From: DATFXF01 sp035258565
GTDB taxonomy: Bacteria > Acidobacteriota > Terriglobia > Acidiferrales > UBA7541
Assembly (NCBI GenBank): GCA_035258565.1
Contig: DATFXF010000346.1
Span: 1 to 16,341, forward strand
Reading direction: 5' to 3'
DNA length: 16,341 nt
Shown here: in pieces, positions 1 through 7,096 of the stretch
Position numbering within the stretch: the stretch's first letter is position 1
How the letters are laid out: each line of letters begins with the position of its first letter
Notes under the pieces: model-generated
The model's input: the letters and a program-made list of their open reading frames with translations, nothing else
What the model was told of the DNA's origin: nothing
The model's database searches: none
Program-made: the position numbers and the translations under genes

Positions 1-146
1 TTCCCCGAGGCTGTTTGCTCATCCCCTGCCTGCTGCGCAGCCCAGGACGTTAGGGCAAGCGTTGAAGCAGTCGGTCCGGCCCAGCAAGTGTTAACGGCCA
101 GGAGTCCGGCCAAGCCGGCCAGGCAAAAACACAATCTCCAATTCAT
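1..146 (-). CDS. N-terminal fragment of an exported protein of unknown function (runs off window)
   Basis: A reading frame starts with ATG at 144-146 on the minus strand and stays open to the window edge, giving 48 codons. It begins MNWRLCFCLAGLAGLLAVN and has a short charged N-terminus, a leucine/alanine-rich hydrophobic core and a small-residue region (WAGPTAS), as in a Sec signal peptide. A purine-rich run (AGGGGGAAAAG read on the minus strand) lies directly upstream as a ribosome binding site. Cysteines at residues 6 and 8 lie early in the hydrophobic stretch and do not form a clear lipobox. The mature part is too short to assign a family. It is divergent from the secreted protein at 403. 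Confidence 0.6.
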   Translation of the reverse strand, partial: MNWRLCFCLAGLAGLLAVNTCWAGPTASTLALTSWAAQQAGDEQTASG

Positions 147-392
147 CTTTTCCCCCTTTTAGACTGTTCTCTTTTCTGGTTTGGCTCCCGATTCCGCGTA
201 CTGTCGATAATCGGGGTGAGGGCTGATTGTCCGTTATTTAACTACGATTGCTTGGATAATTGCAACTTGCTTTTTCGCGTCCACGCTGACCACTCTCCGT
301 CCGCCAGGTAACTTTCTGACACAGGCGCAGAGTTTTTAGGTCGGGAAGCGCCGGACCGTGTGAGATAGTTTCTTCAAAGGGTGCGGTTCTTC

Positions 393-397
393 GGAGG
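393..397 (+). promoter_or_regulatory. Ribosome binding site that decides the start at 403
   Basis: GGAGG at 393-397 sits 5 nt before the GTG at 403. The in-frame GTG at 397 overlaps the GGAGG itself and could not be served by it, so 403 is the better start. Confidence 0.6.
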
Positions 398-402
398 TGT
401 GG

Positions 403-990
403 GTGAGAAAAGTCCTTTTGCAAGGTGTGTCCTTGTTCACACTGCTGTGCGTGGTCGTCTGTCCGCCGGCCTTGACCCAGCAGCCGGCTAGTGAGGAGTC
501 CCGCATCGCCACGCGGGAGAAGCTCCGGAAACTGCTCGAAAGCCACGGCACGATCATGAACGTCGTTTTTCGTCCGAGCGATGCGGAGCCGTTTTTCTTT
601 TCCGGTATCCTGACCCAGGGGCTCGCGAACGCGGAAAGCTTCGAGATTGTGATCGGCGTGACCAGCGCCGATACGATCAGTTTCCGCATCTACCCTCATT
701 ACAAGCGTGCGTACATCAACGTGGACAAGGCCAGAGAAAGCCTTGCGCTGATGCGCCAGCTTCTGCGGTTCAGTGAGCGTACCTTTCTGTTCTGGGGAAC
801 GGACTCGGGCGGCGACGTTTTCGCCGGCTACACCGTTACGCTGGAGTCCGGCTTCCCGGAGGAGGCCGTTCGTGTGGTGCTGAACAGTATCAAGAACCTG
901 GATCGTTACATCGGCGAGATGCGGCCGGCAATCGACGGCAGTACGGCGGCCGCGCCATCTACCTCCCGTCAACCTGCCAGGACCGAATAG
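403..990 (+). CDS. Secreted protein of unknown function, possibly YbjN/T3SS-chaperone-like fold
   Basis: The protein is 195 residues with a clear signal peptide (MRKVLLQGVSLFTLLCVVVCPPALTQ), so it is probably exported to the periplasm or beyond. I prefer the GTG at 403 over the in-frame GTG at 397 because GGAGG lies 5 nt before 403. The mature part alternates helical and beta-like stretches. It ends with a pattern (F-W-G, a beta strand, then FPEEAVRVVLNSIKNLD) that resembles the YbjN/sensory-transduction-regulator domain, but this is a weak visual similarity and not a firm assignment. The C-terminal ~20 residues are low-complexity Ala/Ser/Thr/Pro. It is monocistronic and converges on the phosphatase gene at 1063. 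Confidence 0.75.
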   Translation: MRKVLLQGVSLFTLLCVVVCPPALTQQPASEESRIATREKLRKLLESHGTIMNVVFRPSDAEPFFFSGILTQGLANAESFEIVIGVTSADTISFRIYPHYKRAYINVDKARESLALMRQLLRFSERTFLFWGTDSGGDVFAGYTVTLESGFPEEAVRVVLNSIKNLDRYIGEMRPAIDGSTAAAPSTSRQPARTE

Positions 991-1062
991 ACGGCTTCGC
1001 GGTTACGGCAGCGACGCCGAACTCGGCTCGAACGCGCCATCAAGAACTGAGAAGCGGGCCCT

Positions 1063-2373
1063 TCAATCTCCCTTGCACTTGGCGACGATCAGGGTGATGT
1101 CATCATGCTGTTCATGAGGGCTGAACTGCCGAATATCATTCACGATCGACGCAAGCAATGCCTGTGATGACAGTTCTCGATGTCGCCGCAACGCTTCGAT
1201 GAGGAGCCGTTCTCCGAATTCCTCTCCTGCATCGTTGAACGATTCAGTTATGCCATCCGTGTACAGTGCGAGTGTGTCTCCTCGGAAGAGTTGGCATTCC
1301 CCGATCGAGCAATCCCATTGATCGAAGAGTCCCAGCACGGTGGCCGTGGAGCCGAGCCGCTCCAGGCTGTCATCGCCCCGGAGGAGAAGGGCAGAGAGAT
1401 GCCCGCAATTCGCGTAGCGCAAGCGCCGTGCTTGGTCGTCATATTCGGCAAAGAACAAGGTCGCATAGGCGCTGTCGGTCGTATTTTCGCAAAAGAGCTG
1501 GTTCACTGATCGCAAGAGTTGCTGGGGTTGATCCAGCGCGATTGCACACTGGCTGCGCAGATTCGCCTGCAGATTGGCCATCAAAAGAGCAGCCGCGATT
1601 CCTTTCCCGGAAACGTCACCGATCACGAGCCCCAGCCGTTCTCGACCTAGACTAAGGAAATCGTAGTAGTCTCCGCCGACCTGGCGAGCCTGGATGCAAA
1701 TACCGGCATAGTCGAGTGTGCGAAGAGTCGGCAGCCTTTGGGGAAAGAGCCTCGCCTGTACCCGTTTCGCAATTTCCAGTTCCTGGGTAGCCCGGCGTTC
1801 TGCTTCCAGCTTCTCTGCCATCGCCCGACGCTTCCTTTCGATCTCCCGAGTCACCTCGTCGAAGCTCACCAGCGCAAAAGAATTCCGGTCGATATCTTCG
1901 AAGCGCGTGAACACGCCGCCCCAGATCGGCGTCTGCTCTCCGAGCAGCATCGATGGGGCAGTGGAACCCGGGGTCGGTGCTGGCCGCTCGTACTTCACGC
2001 GCCGCAGCCGCGGCGTATGGCGAAAGTGAACTCCGCGCTTGCTCCATTCGCGTAGCTTGGCAGGGACATCTTCGGTAACAAAAACAACCTGCGTAGGCCG
2101 ACCAATGAGCTTGTACTCTTCAGAGCCGGGATCAGGTGCGATAAGCGTGAGCACGGCGCTGCCTTCGGGAGGGGCGACGGCTACCCAGCGTTCGCCGGAT
2201 TGAAGGCGGGCATCAAAAGCCAGATCAAATCCAAGCTGGTCCCGGTAAAATCGTAAGCTTCGCTCCTGATCTCGAACGTAAATGTTAACGGCATGAATAC
2301 GTAGGTAGGGGGCCGGTCGATCCAACCGAGAAGTGGACCGATCCACCCCGGGGGGCGAAGGAGAGACGCTCAT
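1063..2373 (-). CDS. VOC-domain / SpoIIE-type PP2C serine phosphatase fusion
   Basis: This is a 436-residue fusion when started at ATG 2371-2373. Residues about 25-175 form a glyoxalase/bleomycin-resistance (VOC) domain (HAVNIYVRDQERSLRFYRDQLGF, then a FEDIDRNSF strand). A charged linker of about 30 residues rich in Glu/Arg/Ala follows, likely a coiled coil. A SpoIIE/RsbU PP2C domain fills the rest: the QVGGDYYDF, GDVSGKG, ANCGH, YTDGITES and HDDITL motifs carry the expected metal-binding aspartates. Such phosphatases dephosphorylate anti-sigma-factor antagonists; here the VOC domain takes the place of a sensor input, which is inference. The frame extends to a GTG at 2472, but those 33 extra residues look non-conserved and a TATAAT lies just before the ATG. 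No kinase or antagonist partner is adjacent. Confidence 0.9.
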   Translation of the reverse strand: MSVSPSPPGVDRSTSRLDRPAPYLRIHAVNIYVRDQERSLRFYRDQLGFDLAFDARLQSGERWVAVAPPEGSAVLTLIAPDPGSEEYKLIGRPTQVVFVTEDVPAKLREWSKRGVHFRHTPRLRRVKYERPAPTPGSTAPSMLLGEQTPIWGGVFTRFEDIDRNSFALVSFDEVTREIERKRRAMAEKLEAERRATQELEIAKRVQARLFPQRLPTLRTLDYAGICIQARQVGGDYYDFLSLGRERLGLVIGDVSGKGIAAALLMANLQANLRSQCAIALDQPQQLLRSVNQLFCENTTDSAYATLFFAEYDDQARRLRYANCGHLSALLLRGDDSLERLGSTATVLGLFDQWDCSIGECQLFRGDTLALYTDGITESFNDAGEEFGERLLIEALRRHRELSSQALLASIVNDIRQFSPHEQHDDITLIVAKCKGD

Positions 2374-2380
2374 GGGCTCG

Positions 2381-2386
2381 ATTATA
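2381..2386 (-). promoter_or_regulatory. Candidate -10 box (TATAAT) for the VOC-SpoIIE gene, suggesting a leaderless transcript
   Basis: Read on the minus strand, a perfect TATAAT ends 7 nt before the ATG at 2373, so transcription would start at or next to the start codon. No convincing -35 hexamer is seen 16-18 nt upstream, and no Shine-Dalgarno sequence is present. The alternative start at 2472 would put this box inside the gene. Confidence 0.4.
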
Positions 2387-2630
2387 AAATCGGAAGGGCG
2401 TTCCGGCACAGTCCCGTTGTTCTTCTCGCAGGCGAGAAAGCAAGAAGCGTCGCCATCGAGCACGGCCGCCACTGCGCCGGCATCGAAGTGCCTGGTCCGC
2501 CGGGCCGTCAGACCATCAGCGACATGCTCTCCCCAAGCACATCATTTCCGCTGTTCGGAGCAAGTGGAGGACCGCCAGAAGTTCAAGGAGGGGTGCCAAC
2601 AAGCCGCAGATATGCTAAAGACGCACTGCA

Positions 2631-4169
2631 ATGAATAACCGAGACCTAGAAGCTGCCTGGACCTACCATAACCGTACCAAGCATTCTTACGGGAGTGTTC
2701 GCAGCACTCCCCATTTTCTCGATTGGTCGAACGAGCCCCTGCTCTTCAAGGTCTATCCTACCTTGGAACCACTCCCCCTGCCCCAGGAGTTCCCGCATAG
2801 TGGTTTCGCCGCACTTTCGGCAATCGCCCAGAGTCAATCCCAGACCAAAGGGAATGTCCTGCCGGATTTGAATCGCCTCGGAGCACTGCTTTATTTTTCC
2901 GCAGGGATCACCAAGCGGCGGACGTACCCTGGCAGGGAGATTTTCTACCGCGCGGCGGCCTGCACCGGCGCGCTCTACGAAACTGAGCTGTACTTGGTGT
3001 CGGGTGACCTGCCCGATCTACCGGCTGGCGTATACCACTTCGGGCCGGGCGATTTTGCGCTCCGCAGGTTGCGCAGCGGGGACTACCGCGGAGTCCTCCT
3101 CCGGGCCACCGGTGCCGAGCCAGCCATTTCGCATGCCCCACTATCGGTTGTGTGCACAGGGACTTACTGGCGCAACGCCTGGAAGTATCAGGCCCGAACG
3201 TACCGGCATTTTGGCTGGGACGGCGGAATGATTCTCGCCAACCTGCTCTCGATGTGCACGGCGCTCAAGCTGCCGGCTCGGGTGGTGCTTGGTTTCGTGG
3301 ATGGCGAGGTCAACCGGTTGTTGGACCTCGAGACGAAGCGGGAAGTGGCTTTCTCGCTAGTTTCCATAGGGCATGTGACCGAGTTGCCGCCAGAATCGCC
3401 AAGAGAACTCGAGCCGCTGGAGCTTCAAACCGTGCCGCTGTCGAAAAGGGAAGTCGATTATCCGGCGATGCGTGCCATGCACGATGCCTCCTCTCTCCAC
3501 TTAGAGAGAGAAGTTGCCGAGTGGCGAGGGGGAGCACCGGCGGGGAAATTACCAGCGATCCAGGGCGCGTGTGTGTCGCTTGAACCATACGAAGGAGAGG
3601 AGATTTCGCGCGACCCAATTGAGGAAGTGATCCTCCGGCGCGGTTCCGCACGGAGGTTTGCCCGTGCAGCGATCAGTTTTGCGCAGCTTTCGACGATACT
3701 CGACCGGGTCAGCCGCGGCATCCCCGCCGATTTTCTCGATCCAGAAAGTACATCTCTGAACGACCTGTACCTGATCGTGCATGCGGTCGAGGGGCTCCGA
3801 CCCGGTGCCTACGTGTTCCACCGTGAGGGGAGGGAATTGGAGTGTTTGAAAGAAGGCGAATTCCGCCAAGAGGCGGGCTACCTTGGTCTCGAACAGGAAC
3901 TTGCCGCTGAGGCTAGTGCAACAGTGTTCTTCCTTGCGGACTTGCGGCGGATCTTGAACCGCTTCGGCAACCGGGGATATCGGGCCGTCCAACTCGAGGC
4001 GGGGATTCTCGGTGGGAAATTATATCTGGCCGCCTACGCGCAGCACCTGGGTGCTACCGGCCTCACGTTCTATGATGATGACACGATCGCGTTTTTCTCG
4101 CCTCACGCTGAAGGCAAGAGTGCCATCTTCCTGACCGCACTCGGCAAGAGCGCGAAAAGGAAGCGCTGA
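2631..4169 (+). CDS. SagB/ThcOx-type dehydrogenase, tandem nitroreductase domains
   Basis: The protein is 512 residues with no signal peptide, so it is probably cytosolic. It has two nitroreductase-like halves: about 65-250 (with the RAAACTGALYETELYLV segment that corresponds to the FMN-site region of SagB proteins, and FGWDGGMILANLLSMCTALKLPARVV) and about 327-508 (ILRRGSARRFARAAISFAQLSTIL through FYDDDTIAFFSP). SagB/ThcOx enzymes are FMN-dependent and oxidise azolines to azoles in RiPP maturation; long tandem forms are also common as stand-alone genes of unknown substrate. No YcaO cyclodehydratase, SagC-like partner, protease, transporter or evident precursor peptide lies nearby, so a RiPP role is not supported here. 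The start is ATG 2631, with only a weak upstream ribosome binding site. Confidence 0.85.
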   Translation: MNNRDLEAAWTYHNRTKHSYGSVRSTPHFLDWSNEPLLFKVYPTLEPLPLPQEFPHSGFAALSAIAQSQSQTKGNVLPDLNRLGALLYFSAGITKRRTYPGREIFYRAAACTGALYETELYLVSGDLPDLPAGVYHFGPGDFALRRLRSGDYRGVLLRATGAEPAISHAPLSVVCTGTYWRNAWKYQARTYRHFGWDGGMILANLLSMCTALKLPARVVLGFVDGEVNRLLDLETKREVAFSLVSIGHVTELPPESPRELEPLELQTVPLSKREVDYPAMRAMHDASSLHLEREVAEWRGGAPAGKLPAIQGACVSLEPYEGEEISRDPIEEVILRRGSARRFARAAISFAQLSTILDRVSRGIPADFLDPESTSLNDLYLIVHAVEGLRPGAYVFHREGRELECLKEGEFRQEAGYLGLEQELAAEASATVFFLADLRRILNRFGNRGYRAVQLEAGILGGKLYLAAYAQHLGATGLTFYDDDTIAFFSPHAEGKSAIFLTALGKSAKRKR

Positions 4170-4314
4170 GCGGTAAGCCTAGCTTTCGTTCTAGATTGGG
4201 AGACTTCGAAAGGTTTGCTGTTCAAGGCCGGAGACCCTTTACGGCCGATTAACCGTTTCACTTTGCTTGATCGCCCCGGGAAAGTGAGTCATGAGCCGCT
4301 CTCGAACTGCTGCG

Positions 4315-4566
4315 CTAGAATCGTGGGTGCATTGTCCAACGGTATAGCATGTCGGCGCCGATTAGGATCACGCCTCCACCCAGAATGCCCCAAAGCATGC
4401 GCTCGCCAGCTCCCATAGACTCGCCGGATTCGTTCCAATCCGAGGAGGTCGAAGAAGGTCTGCTACCGGATATCCCCCACCACACAAACATGACGCCAAT
4501 TCCAATGAGAAGAACGGGGCCAAGAACAGGGCCGGCGCCGCGCACGATACAAGTCATCACTGCCAC
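4315..4566 (-). CDS. Small two-helix membrane protein, unknown function
   Basis: The protein is 83 residues (or 80 if it starts at the ATG at 4555-4557). It has two hydrophobic segments, about 12-32 (VLGPVLLIGIGVMFVWWGI) and about 57-77 (RMLWGILGGGVILIGADML), separated by a polar Ser/Glu-rich loop. The hairpin topology suggests an inner-membrane protein. The start is the GTG at 4564-4566 or the nearby ATG; the ribosome binding site is weak in either case. It is unrelated in sequence to its neighbours and shares no operon with them. The two well-formed membrane segments on this strand favour a real gene over a chance ORF, but I recognise no family. Confidence 0.55.
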   Translation of the reverse strand: MAVMTCIVRGAGPVLGPVLLIGIGVMFVWWGISGSRPSSTSSDWNESGESMGAGERMLWGILGGGVILIGADMLYRWTMHPRF

Positions 4567-4750
4567 GCGTTCATCTTAAGCGGGTTTCTTCCCCTCAACA
4601 AGCGGACGCGCACACCTTGCGCCGAATACTCCTGCTAACCCCTAGTGTCGGCTTCAATCTCCAGCCCAAGCAACTTACGCTTGCTAGGGCAAGGCAACTT
4701 GAATTGGGTTATAGAGTATTAAGGCTTTATTCACAATAGTCGCAAGCTAG

Positions 4751-5082
4751 GTGCTGCGCACCGTCAACTGGGCCGTGGACAAGGTTCGCCGGCAGGAGCA
4801 CAAGGTTCTGCTGGAGCGAGGCGATGCACGGCTGAAAGGAACCAAGCATCTCTGGTTGGCTAACGAAGAGAACGTACCGGAGTGGCGTCGAGCGGAGTTT
4901 CAGGCGGTCAAAGGCACGAATCTGAAAACCGGGCGGGCCTGGGCGATCAAGGAATCGCTGCGCCAATTCTGGACCTATCGCTACGCCCAGCGGGCGGCGG
5001 ACTACTTTCGGCGTTGGTACTTCTGGGCCACCCACTCTCGACTGACTCCGGTGGTGAGCGCGGCGAAGGCGTTGCACCATTA
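4751..5082 (+). pseudogene. ISL3-family transposase remnant (internal/C-terminal part)
   Basis: From about 4760 the plus strand encodes the typical ISL3 catalytic-region sequence: AVDKVRR, LKGTKHLWLANEENV, the LKTGRAWAIKE segment and RRWYFWATHSRLTPVVSAAKAL. An in-frame TAG at 4748-4750 precedes it, and the N-terminal zinc-finger and first DDE parts of a full ISL3 transposase (usually about 400 residues or more) are absent. Similarity stops near 5080, where the strand switches to IS1380-derived sequence, so the C-terminal end is also lost. The frame happens to stay open to 5134. No ISL3 terminal inverted repeat was recognised. It is surely inactive. Confidence 0.75.
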
Positions 5083-5467
5083 CGAAGTTCTCCTCCGCAG
5101 CCAGCATCTCGGTCTCAAAGGTCTGCAACCGTGAAGTCAGGGCCGCCCCTCGATCCCAAATCTTTTCGGAGCCGATCAGCCGGAAGGTCGGGTCGTGGCA
5201 CAGCCGCTCGGCATCGTTAACATCCTCGTACCCCGCCAAACGACTGTACACCGACTGTCGCAGCAGGTCGGCGAAGGGAAACTGCGTATTCTTCCCACGG
5301 CGGGAGTCCGTCAGAAGCCGTTCGATCAACTCTCCGAACCCGAGGCGCTCGTCAAGTTCGCGCGCCAGGATCAGGCCGCCATCCGAGGTCCCGCGGGAAC
5401 CTTGGAACTCGACCTTGAGAGAGGCGTTGAAGGAGAGGTGAAAGGGCCGGTTTTGTTCTTCACCCAT
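5083..5467 (-). pseudogene. IS1380-family transposase remnant (N-terminal part)
   Basis: On the minus strand from ATG 5465-5467 the product starts MGEEQNRPFHLSFNASLKVE and continues with RGTSDGGLILARELDERLGF, the DLLRQSVYSRLAGYEDVNDAERL helix-turn segment, HDPTFRLIG and SRLQTFETEML. This is the conserved N-terminal region of IS1380 transposases. A good ribosome binding site (GAGGAGG) precedes the ATG. Similarity ends at about residue 128, near 5083; the remaining open frame down to 4727 is only the antisense of the ISL3 fragment. A full IS1380 transposase has roughly 400-450 residues, so the DDE catalytic core is missing and the element cannot move by itself. Confidence 0.8.
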
Positions 5468-5782
5468 TGGGTATGAACCTCCTCAACGTTGTGAGCGCGC
5501 TCAAACCCGCACAAATACAGATGACGGATAGCCCTGGAAGATTCGCGTGCAACCTTCAAAATGGAAATGCGGGTTTACGCGTTGACACCCTAGCGGTGAT
5601 CGCATGTCGTGCGCTTCCCTAGCCATATCATTGACTCGCAGGTTGAGCAGGCGTTTGCTACTCTTGGCTCCCGAGCGCCAGAAGCTTCTTGGAGCAGAGG
5701 GTCTTGAAGAACTCTACCGTGAGAGAACTGCGGCCTTCCGAGCTTATCCGCGCCGTTCAGCGGCTAGGATGCCATCAACATC
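5468..5782. other. Gene-free stretch: IS1380 leader, then possible broken host sequence
   Basis: The first ~120 nt belong to the untranslated leader and end of the IS1380 remnant; the 10-bp palindrome GAGCGCGCTC lies at about 5491-5500. From 5590 to 5782 no convincing full gene is seen. A 60-codon plus-strand frame (5604-5786) is arginine/leucine-rich, resembles nothing and looks fortuitous. A 25-codon frame inside this stretch is listed separately. Confidence 0.4.
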
Positions 5783-5796
5783 GTGAACACGACTAG
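5719..5796 (+). pseudogene. Possible HicA/YcfA-like toxin N-terminal remnant
   Basis: A GTG-started 25-codon frame reads VRELRPSELIRAVQRLG before it turns into unrelated residues and stops. The pattern (short beta strand, then an xELIRAxxRLG helix) resembles the first 17 residues of HicA/YcfA-type mRNA interferases. The conserved His of the GSH motif is not reached. Only a few residues support this, so it may be chance. Confidence 0.2.
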
Positions 5797-6295
5797 ACAC
5801 AAGTCTTTGCTGCTTGTCGTATTGTTCATTTCTGCGCTTACCGCCGCACCAACCAGCGGAACTGATGAAGAGCCTTTCCAGAATCCGCTGCTCAAGCGTT
5901 ATTACTCGGAGCTTCAGACGCTTTTCCGCAGGTACTACCCCAAGGCCACGTCACATTTGCTGAAAGACAAGATTCACTTCGAGCACGACACGCGGGTTTT
6001 CATTGTCCACGAGCCGCTGAAGACGGGCGAGTGGCAAGACCCATGGGAGACGCGAGGGCCGAAGCCCGGCGGAATTCTGTGCGACATCGAGCTACGGAAG
6101 GGAAAATATGAGGGTGCAGCGGTGGTGCCACAGACCTTCGACAAGCGCTACTTCAAGCTTCTGGTGATGGCCCCGTATTCGCCCAAGCAGGACGTTTATC
6201 TTTACATTCACTTGTCGTACCCTGCTAACGTGAGCGCTGACTTTTTGAAGCAGTTCACCGAGCTTGCTAACAATTTCGGGCGCGGTATGGAATGA
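5783..6295 (+). CDS. Secreted protein of unknown function
   Basis: The protein is 170 residues, starting at GTG 5783, with an N-terminal signal peptide (MNTTRHKSLLLVVLFISALTAAPTSG) and likely cleavage after residue 21-25. The mature part is rich in aromatic and charged residues (KRYYSELQTLFRRYYPKATSH, KDKIHFEHDTRVFIVHEP, DKRYFKLLVMAPYSP). It looks like a compact alpha/beta domain without cysteines in pairs or known catalytic motifs. I do not recognise the family. It lies next to the IS remnant, with no operon partner, and converges on the adenosine-specific kinase gene. The ribosome binding site is weak. Confidence 0.75.
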   Translation: MNTTRHKSLLLVVLFISALTAAPTSGTDEEPFQNPLLKRYYSELQTLFRRYYPKATSHLLKDKIHFEHDTRVFIVHEPLKTGEWQDPWETRGPKPGGILCDIELRKGKYEGAAVVPQTFDKRYFKLLVMAPYSPKQDVYLYIHLSYPANVSADFLKQFTELANNFGRGME

Positions 6296-6429
6296 GCCGC
6301 CCAAAACCGCGCTAGCGCACACACCCGCCTCGCTTCTCCGTTCTAAGGTGGCGTCGTGTGCTTCGCGATTTCGATCAGCAACTGAGCCACCCCATTTGCC
6401 CGCACTGCTGCTTGCTCTCCTCAAGCGCT

Positions 6430-6912
6430 TCAAAGCTTGTAGCCGATTTTGCGGAGAAATTCCTTGCGGTGTTTCACGTCCTCGGGTCCTTCGACTCCCT
6501 TGGGCGACGACCCGTCGATCACTCCCAGTACGCCCCGGCCCTGGGGGCTTTCGGCGACAATGACCTCGAGGGGATTAGCCGTGGCGCAGAAGATGGAACA
6601 AACCTCAAAGCTCGCTTGGATCCGCCCGAGCACGTTAATGGGGTAGGCCTGCCGGAGCAGCACCACGAACAGGTGTCCGGCGCCAATCGCCTGGGCGTTG
6701 GCGATGGCCGCCCGGCGCAACTCATCGTCGTTCGCCTCTACGCGCACCAAGCATGGCCCGGATGCTTCGTTGAAGGCGATCGCGAACCTGGCCGCAGGCA
6801 CTGTGTTCACGATGGCCTCGTACAAGTCTTCCGCGGTCTTGATGAAGTGCGAGTGCCCCAGGATCAGGTTTGCACCCTCGGGAATTTCCATCCGCACGCT
6901 TTTCAATTCCAT
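6430..6912 (-). CDS. Adenosine-specific kinase family protein
   Basis: The protein is 160 residues and matches the small adenosine-specific kinase family (COG1839/PF04008, known structurally from Pyrobaculum) over its whole length. Conserved blocks are IPEGANLILGHSHFIKTAEDLYEA, FNEASGPCLVR, NAQAIGAGHLFVVLLR, FEVCSIFCATANPLEVIVAE and GRGVLGVIDGSSPKGVE, ending DVKHRKEFLRKIGYKL. The family is reported to bind and phosphorylate adenosine, but its cellular role is poorly known. The start is ATG 6910-6912 with a GTGAGG ribosome binding site 4 nt away. A promoter with an extended -10 is listed separately. The gene is divergent from the SDR gene and stands alone. Confidence 0.9.
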   Translation of the reverse strand: MELKSVRMEIPEGANLILGHSHFIKTAEDLYEAIVNTVPAARFAIAFNEASGPCLVRVEANDDELRRAAIANAQAIGAGHLFVVLLRQAYPINVLGRIQASFEVCSIFCATANPLEVIVAESPQGRGVLGVIDGSSPKGVEGPEDVKHRKEFLRKIGYKL

Positions 6913-6962
6913 ATTGCCTCACCGCGGCGCTGGCTTCGGCCTCTTCCCTTTCTTCTGCGCGC

Positions 6963-6973
6963 ATCCTAGCACA
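6963..6973 (-). promoter_or_regulatory. Candidate extended -10 (TGTGC-TAGGAT) for the adenosine-specific kinase gene
   Basis: On the minus strand TGTGCTAGGAT lies about 50 nt before the ATG at 6912. The TGTGCTAnnnT pattern matches the two plus-strand sites at 7920-7929 and 12901-12910. No -35 hexamer is obvious, as is usual for extended -10 promoters. Confidence 0.3.
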
Positions 6974-7063
6974 ATCCCGTGAGCTCGTTGCCCGCCGGGT
7001 CCTTGCCGCCCGCCCCGCGGGCCCGGAGCGGGCTGGCACGTCACAGCCAAGCTAGAGAAGGAC

Positions 7064-7069
7064 TACAAT
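7064..7069 (+). promoter_or_regulatory. Candidate -10 box (TACAAT) for the SDR gene
   Basis: TACAAT lies 27 nt before the ATG at 7097, with a strong GAGGAGG ribosome binding site (7086-7092) in between. A -35-like TCACAG is 17 nt upstream, but the match is poor. Confidence 0.35.
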
Positions 7070-7096
7070 GGTTGCCCGACGCAGCGAGGAGGCGCG

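Larger units (their letters stand above)
4751..5590. mobile_element. Composite IS remnant: ISL3 fragment joined to IS1380 fragment
   Basis: Two unrelated transposase fragments in opposite orientation abut at about 5080, with no host sequence between them. The right-hand portion (5468-5590) still looks like the IS1380 leader: ribosome binding site, a GAGCGCGCTC palindrome and a CTAGGGTGTCAACGCG run that could be part of the terminal repeat near 5590. The left boundary is near 4750. No matching terminal repeats or target duplication were found for either element. Confidence 0.65.

Noticed and set aside
238..972. 244-codon minus-strand frame
   Set aside because: Antisense of the secreted protein at 403-990, which has a signal peptide and ribosome binding site.
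4251..4290. CACTTT...AAAGTG inverted repeat after the SagB-like gene
   Set aside because: Only 6 bp with a 16-nt loop and no T-tract; could arise by chance.
4727..5082. C-terminal half of the 246-residue minus-strand frame
   Set aside because: IS1380 similarity ends near 5083; the remainder is the antisense of ISL3 sequence.
5604..5786. 60-codon plus-strand frame ending in GTGA overlap with the secreted protein gene
   Set aside because: No ribosome binding site, no recognisable family and skewed Arg/Leu composition; the overlap appears accidental.
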